Of a stretch of DNA of 64,000 bases, positions 59,328-64,000 are shown piece after piece (positions within the stretch are counted from its first letter, which is position 1; every line of letters starts with the position of its first letter). Where the stretch lies: contig JAUCBN010000023.1 of assembly GCA_035048815.1 (NCBI GenBank), positions 20,193,501 through 20,257,500 on the forward strand. Reading direction: 5' to 3'. The stretch comes from Abelmoschus esculentus. Lineage: Eukaryota > Streptophyta > Magnoliopsida > Malvales > Malvaceae. Under the pieces are notes generated by a model. That model was given only the letters and a program-made list of their open reading frames with translations. It did not search any database and was not told the origin of the DNA. The position numbers and the translations under genes are program-made.

Positions 59328-62300
59328 ATGGCAAACGGTACGGAGGAAGGGGATTTCACGGTGTTATCTCGGGTAAGGACGGGTCTGAAGCGTGAGTTGG
59401 AGTTCGCTTTGAAGGTTCAATCTGAGATCTGTGGGTCTTTGGGTCGGACTCGATCTGGGAAGGCCCGTAATGGAGGACAGGTGTGGAGTCAAGGAATCAG
59501 AAGCAATAAGAAATTGAAGAAAGATGTCAAGGATGAGAAAGAGAAGACTGATTTGGAGAAACCTGTGAGGGTTTTGGAGGAATCGGTTGATTTGTTGAGT
59601 GAAGAAGAGGCGAAAAGCGATGTGGAAGATCCGAAGAGAGAGATTGTTGGTTGTGAAGAAAAGGGGTCAAAGGGAGTCGATTTTGGAAAGGACGAGGAAG
59701 TTAAAGATGGGGTAATTGAACCAATGTTTGAAGATGAGATTGTAGAGGAAGGGAAGGAAAAAAGTGAACCCGAAATGGCTGTAACGGGCTCACCGGAGGA
59801 AAAACAGGAGGAAGATAAGATTGATGCTGACATTGGAGATAAAGAAAGTGAACAGGAAAATGCAATAAAGAATGTAGACGAAGAAAAGTTAAAGGGGGAT
59901 TTTCTGATAGAAAGTGAGTCCTGCAAAGGCGATTTAGGGGTTCCGGTTTTGGATAGTTGCAAGGGTGATTGTATGATAGATGAAGTGCAGGAAAAGAAGC
60001 CTGTAAGGAGGTTTACTCGTTCCTTGTTGAAAGCGACCCTGGAGACAGTGAATGATTCTACTGCAACAGATCCTGTTGTTGTCAATGTGAGTGATGCCAA
60101 AAGTGTGGATGATGATGTTAAAGTTGGGGTTGTGGATTCTCCAATGATGCAGGGAAGGATTGTCTCGACTAAGCTTTTAAGAGATTTCCCGATAGACATA
60201 GAGGATCTTTTGGATTCAGGTATGCTCAAGGGAGTAAACCTGAGGTATGCTCGAAGCTCGAAGGTATGTCTGTGGGGAAAGTTTTGTAGGTGTTGAATGC
60301 CTTGCACCTCCAAATCAAAATTTTGTTTTCTTTTTTCGTTGTTGCAGGTTACAAGAGCTTCGGGCACTAATGGGCTTCGAGGAATAATCAAGGGCTCTGG
60401 GATTTTGTGTTTTTGCCATGCATGCAAAGGGGCTAAAGTAATGGCTTAATATTTATTTATTAATAGCTTGTGTTTTGTCATGATAACTTTTTTTGCAAAT
60501 TTATGAATACCCATATGTTTGTGTTTTATCGTTAATTTAGGTCATTACCCCTACCTTATATAAGATTCATGCGGGTAGCTTGAACAAGCCTGCGGAAGAG
60601 CATATTTACCTGGAGAATGGGAAAACCATCTGTGATGTAATGAATGCATGCAGGGAGAGTTCATTGAGCTCGTTGGAGAACATCCTGAGAATGGTGATTG
60701 GTTCTTCCATGAAGAAATCCCGCTTTTGTCTGAACTGCAGAGGTTGATTTTTCTTTCTTTTATCTGTTCATATTTTCTCATTTCTCATGGGAAATTGTTG
60801 GGACTTATAAATTTTTTTTATTGTTGTAGAGTCTATTACTAGAGCTGGCTCTGGGAAAGCTATGGTTCTATGTAATTCATGTATGGATATCAATGAGTCT
60901 CATTACGGCACCACTGTAGTCACTGATGAGACCATGGTAGCCGGTGCTAGTTATAGGTATGGTTGGAATTCTTTGTTTTTTTGGTTCATCTTTGAGTTTG
61001 GAAGGGGAGAATATCATTGCAACTTCATCATCCATTGGGAATCTGTCTAATACAATTTCTGTGGAATAGGGCTATATTTATTTAACCCTTGGTTGCATAG
61101 ACAGTTCTATCTCTGTATGAATGATTGGAAGTTATGTTTGCTGCTTATGAAATTTGAATGCTAGCTTTTAGATTAAATGCACCAATATAGTCTCCACATT
61201 GCATTTACTCGGGTGTTAAATTTTTTCTCTGTTTTGCATGATTGAATATAAGATATTTCGGTTGAAGTTTAACTCATCCACCCCTTTATTTCATTTTGAA
61301 TTTTATTTGGTTTATTTCAGATCACCCAAGCCAACTGTGGTTACAGAGCCTTCTATGAGTGCTTCAAAATGCAGTTCGTCACAAGCTAAGAGTCAGGGAA
61401 GGGTAACTAGAAAGTATGTGTAGTTTTGTGTGTATGTGTTCCATTTACCTATTCGATATTCACTCTGTTGGTTATAGTTGAGGTGATCGCTTTTGGCATT
61501 ATCATTTTGTTCATACTGTATAACAAATTAATCTCTTTCATACTGCTTTTGAAGGGATCTGAGGATGCATAAATTGGTATTTGAGGAAGATGGGCTGCCA
61601 GATGGTACTGAACTAGGGTATTTTGTTCGTGGACAGGTTAGTGTGAATATGCTTAAACATAAAATTTATATATTTCAACTATGCCTTCTTAGTGGTTCTA
61701 TGATGTGTTGCAGAAATTACTTATTGGTTATAAAAGGGGATTTGGAATTTTTTGCACCTGCTGCAATTCAGAGGTACCCTTTTTTCTTCTTTCCCCAATG
61801 AATTTGTTGCATCCTAAATTCTCTGGTTTTATTGTTTTTTTTTTTTAAATGAGCGCAGATAAGCCCCTCACAGTTTGAAGCTCATGCTGGTTTTGCTAGT
61901 CGTCGCAAGCCGTAAGTTCCTGCTCAGTCTTAGTTGTCAAATCCTTGTTTTTAGTCATTTTTTTATCTTGTAATTGTTATCATAATGACTTGGTGCATTT
62001 ATTGTATGTATCTATAGACAAAAATGTTCTTTTGACACTTTGTTTACAGTTTTCAGAACATTTACACGTCAAATGGAGTATCTCTCCATGAATTGTCGAT
62101 ATCCCTATCGAAAAATCGGAAGTTCTCTACTTATGAAAATGACGACCTTTGTAGCATCTGTTTGGATGGAGGGGACCTATTGTGTTGTGATACATGTCCG
62201 AGGGCTTTTCACACAGGTTAGTTTTCAACTTTATTCTTGGATATTCTCTTTAATGGCAGCTTTTCAGGATTCACTTGTTCATATAACAAATGATGGGCTG

Positions 62301-64000
62301 GATGCATTTAAGCAATGGCAGTAAAGAAAGTAACTCTCACCTTATTGACTTCCAAACTTGATGTTGTCTCTGATTTTTTGGCAATGTTGAACCATATTCT
62401 AAATTCGAAACTTATTTGATTATTCCTCTTATGAACTTCTAAACTTTGTGAAATTATAACTAGCCTTAGATATAGTCTTTTGCCTAAAGGTGAGAACTTT
62501 TGCTTTTGTTTGTCCGTAATGCATTTCTTAATTGAAGGCAAAATTGTTTTTGAATATCATTTCATACCTATGTGGTTAATGATATTGCAAAGGGAAATGA
62601 CTATAAGTGGATGCAATAACACTGGGAAGTGATATATGTGTGAACATAACTTGCTTTTGATTTCAGAACTGTGTATAGAGTTAGTTACCATCTTTTACCC
62701 TTTTGGGGACTTGTTTTTACATGCTTATGGTCTCCTTATGCTTGGGTCATTTAGACTGGTTTGTGAATTTGACAACATTTTTTATTGCACATTTGGATTT
62801 TAAACTAATGGAATTTTGGGAATTGCAGTTTTCTTCCTTTGTCCATACAAACAGATTCTGAAATATCTGTCACTTTAGTTGTTTCTTGTTTGTTATCAGT
62901 ATGTATTCTTGTATGGCTCATGCTCTTTTTTCATACTGGCTGCAGAGTGTATATCCCTACCACACATTCCATCTGGTACTTGGCATTGTAGATATTGCCA
63001 GAATACCTTCGAAAAGGAGAAATTTGTGCAACATAATGCCAATGCTGTCGCTGCAGGAAGAGTTGCTGGAATTGATCCAATAGAACAGATAACCAAGAGA
63101 TGCATTCGTATTATCAAAACTCCAGAGGCAGAAGTTCCTAGTGTTTGTGTGCTATGCAGGTTGGATCTATTTTTTTCAGACCATTTTGAATACTTTTATG
63201 TTGTGTTGAATTAATCCTCAAAACACCCTCTTCTACTTCCCTTGACCTTGTTATAACATGTGTGTGAAAATATATGCAATTACCCAGGTAAAAATGGTAA
63301 ACAACTATTAAATCTAACATTATGATATCGAGATGAAATAATATAGACAACTGAAATCTCTAATTTGATTTATTTAGAATCTGTAGCGTTAAGTACCTCT
63401 TATGTACCTTGTCCAAGAACTTGTTCTTTCTTTGACAAATGTCTGATCCCATAGTTGTGTGCTGCACTCATGTCGATGCTTGATTATTTGTTTCCCTTCT
63501 CTCCCTCCCTCCCTCCCTCACGGTGCTTTGAACTTAACATGCCATTGATATATGCAGAGGTCATGCTTTTAGCAAGTCAGGATTTGGTCCTCGCACTGTT
63601 ATACTTTGTGATCAGGTATCTTTTTGGTTTTGTTTGTGCTTACAGTTGTCTGCGGTAATTGACACTGATTGATCTGTGCTCTTCATTTTCTCTGTCAGTG
63701 TGAGAGAGAGTATCATGTGGGTTGTCTGAGGGATCATAACATGGATGACCTTAAGGTTCCCTGTTTTTCTTATATTATAAATATTGCATAGTTTTTCTAT
63801 TTCCCTCTCTGTTTATAAATTAGTATTGACACCACGTTCTTATCAGGAGTTACCAAAAGGAAAGTGGTTTTGTTGTGCGGACTGCAATAAAATTCATACT
63901 GCTTTACAGAAATTGATAGTTCGTGGAGAAGAGAAGATTCCCGATTCATCTCTGCATGTCGTGAGGAAGAAGCATGAAGAAAGTAGTTTGGATAGCAAGG
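59328..64000 (+). CDS. Tify/PHD-finger protein, probable IDM1-like acyltransferase family (5' part)
   Basis: Thirteen exons can be followed to the right edge: 59328-60263, 60348-60437, 60541-60742, 60830-60956, 61321-61413, 61555-61636, 61714-61773, 61859-61911, 62050-62216, 62946-63159, 63558-63615, 63699-63755 and 63847 onward, about 764 residues so far. The first ~280 residues are acidic and low in complexity. Then come a conserved block ([65 protein letters not shown]) and a Tify/CCT-like block ([30 protein letters not shown]). PHD1 is [38 protein letters not shown] second, extended PHD follows ([33 protein letters not shown]). In relatives this order leads into a C-terminal GNAT domain, here outside the window. 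Expected nuclear role: chromatin reading and acetylation. Confidence 0.9.

Noticed and set aside
59489..60427. 312-codon minus-strand open frame opposite the PHD gene exon 1
   Set aside because: Ser-rich mirror of an acidic, Glu/Lys-rich coding exon; typical shadow frame.

Overview
This window is nuclear DNA of a flowering plant, almost certainly a eudicot. Intron-split genes with GT-AG junctions, plant-only protein families and very AT-rich intergenic DNA full of small inverted-repeat transposons all point that way. The proteins read like those of Malvaceae such as cotton or cacao, but I cannot prove genus from the sequence alone. No organellar or bacterial segment, CRISPR array, rRNA or convincing tRNA gene was seen.

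Layout. 0-3 kb: AT-rich, with a large nested inverted repeat. 3.1-4.3 kb (+): ZIP metal transporter close to ZIP6. 5.8-6.3 kb (-): orphan ORF. 6.4-7.8 kb (-): single-exon MAPKKK of the MAPKKK17/18 type. 10.8-12.2 kb (-): three-exon PP2C phosphatase with a MAPK docking motif (AP2C/PP2C25 type). 12.9-26 kb: gene-poor and repeat-rich (Stowaway and hAT MITEs, LTR-like remnants, local tandem repeats), with one small putative secreted-protein ORF at 18.0-18.3 kb. 26.1-27.9 kb (-): three-exon NRT2 high-affinity nitrate transporter. 30.6-33.3 kb (-): SnRK1 beta-3 subunit with a 2-kb 5'UTR intron. 33.4-39 kb: AT-rich DNA with MITEs. 39.0-43.1 kb (+): WAV3-type RING/VWA E3 ligase. 45.1-46.4 kb: decayed L1-like LINE whose 3' RNase H domain is still open. 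47.1-47.8 kb (+): type I M-gamma MADS-box gene (AGL80-like). 49.5-51.1 kb: long-TIR element with tRNA-like modules. 51.6-53.7 kb (+): six-exon receptor-like cytoplasmic kinase (CRCK type). 54-58 kb: repeats, including a nested Mutator-like MITE with an 11-bp target duplication. 59.3 kb to the right edge (+): 5' part of a large Tify/PHD-finger protein whose C-terminus lies outside the window.

The genes are mostly independent units. Two thematic links stand out: a MAPK-cascade activator (MAPKKK) sits 3 kb from a likely MAPK-inactivating phosphatase on the same strand, and nitrate uptake (NRT2), zinc-type transport (ZIP) and energy signalling (SnRK1 beta-3) genes are present. I found no convincing new multi-gene system. 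The most unusual structures are the composite transposons at 49.5-51.1 kb and 56.3-57.8 kb.
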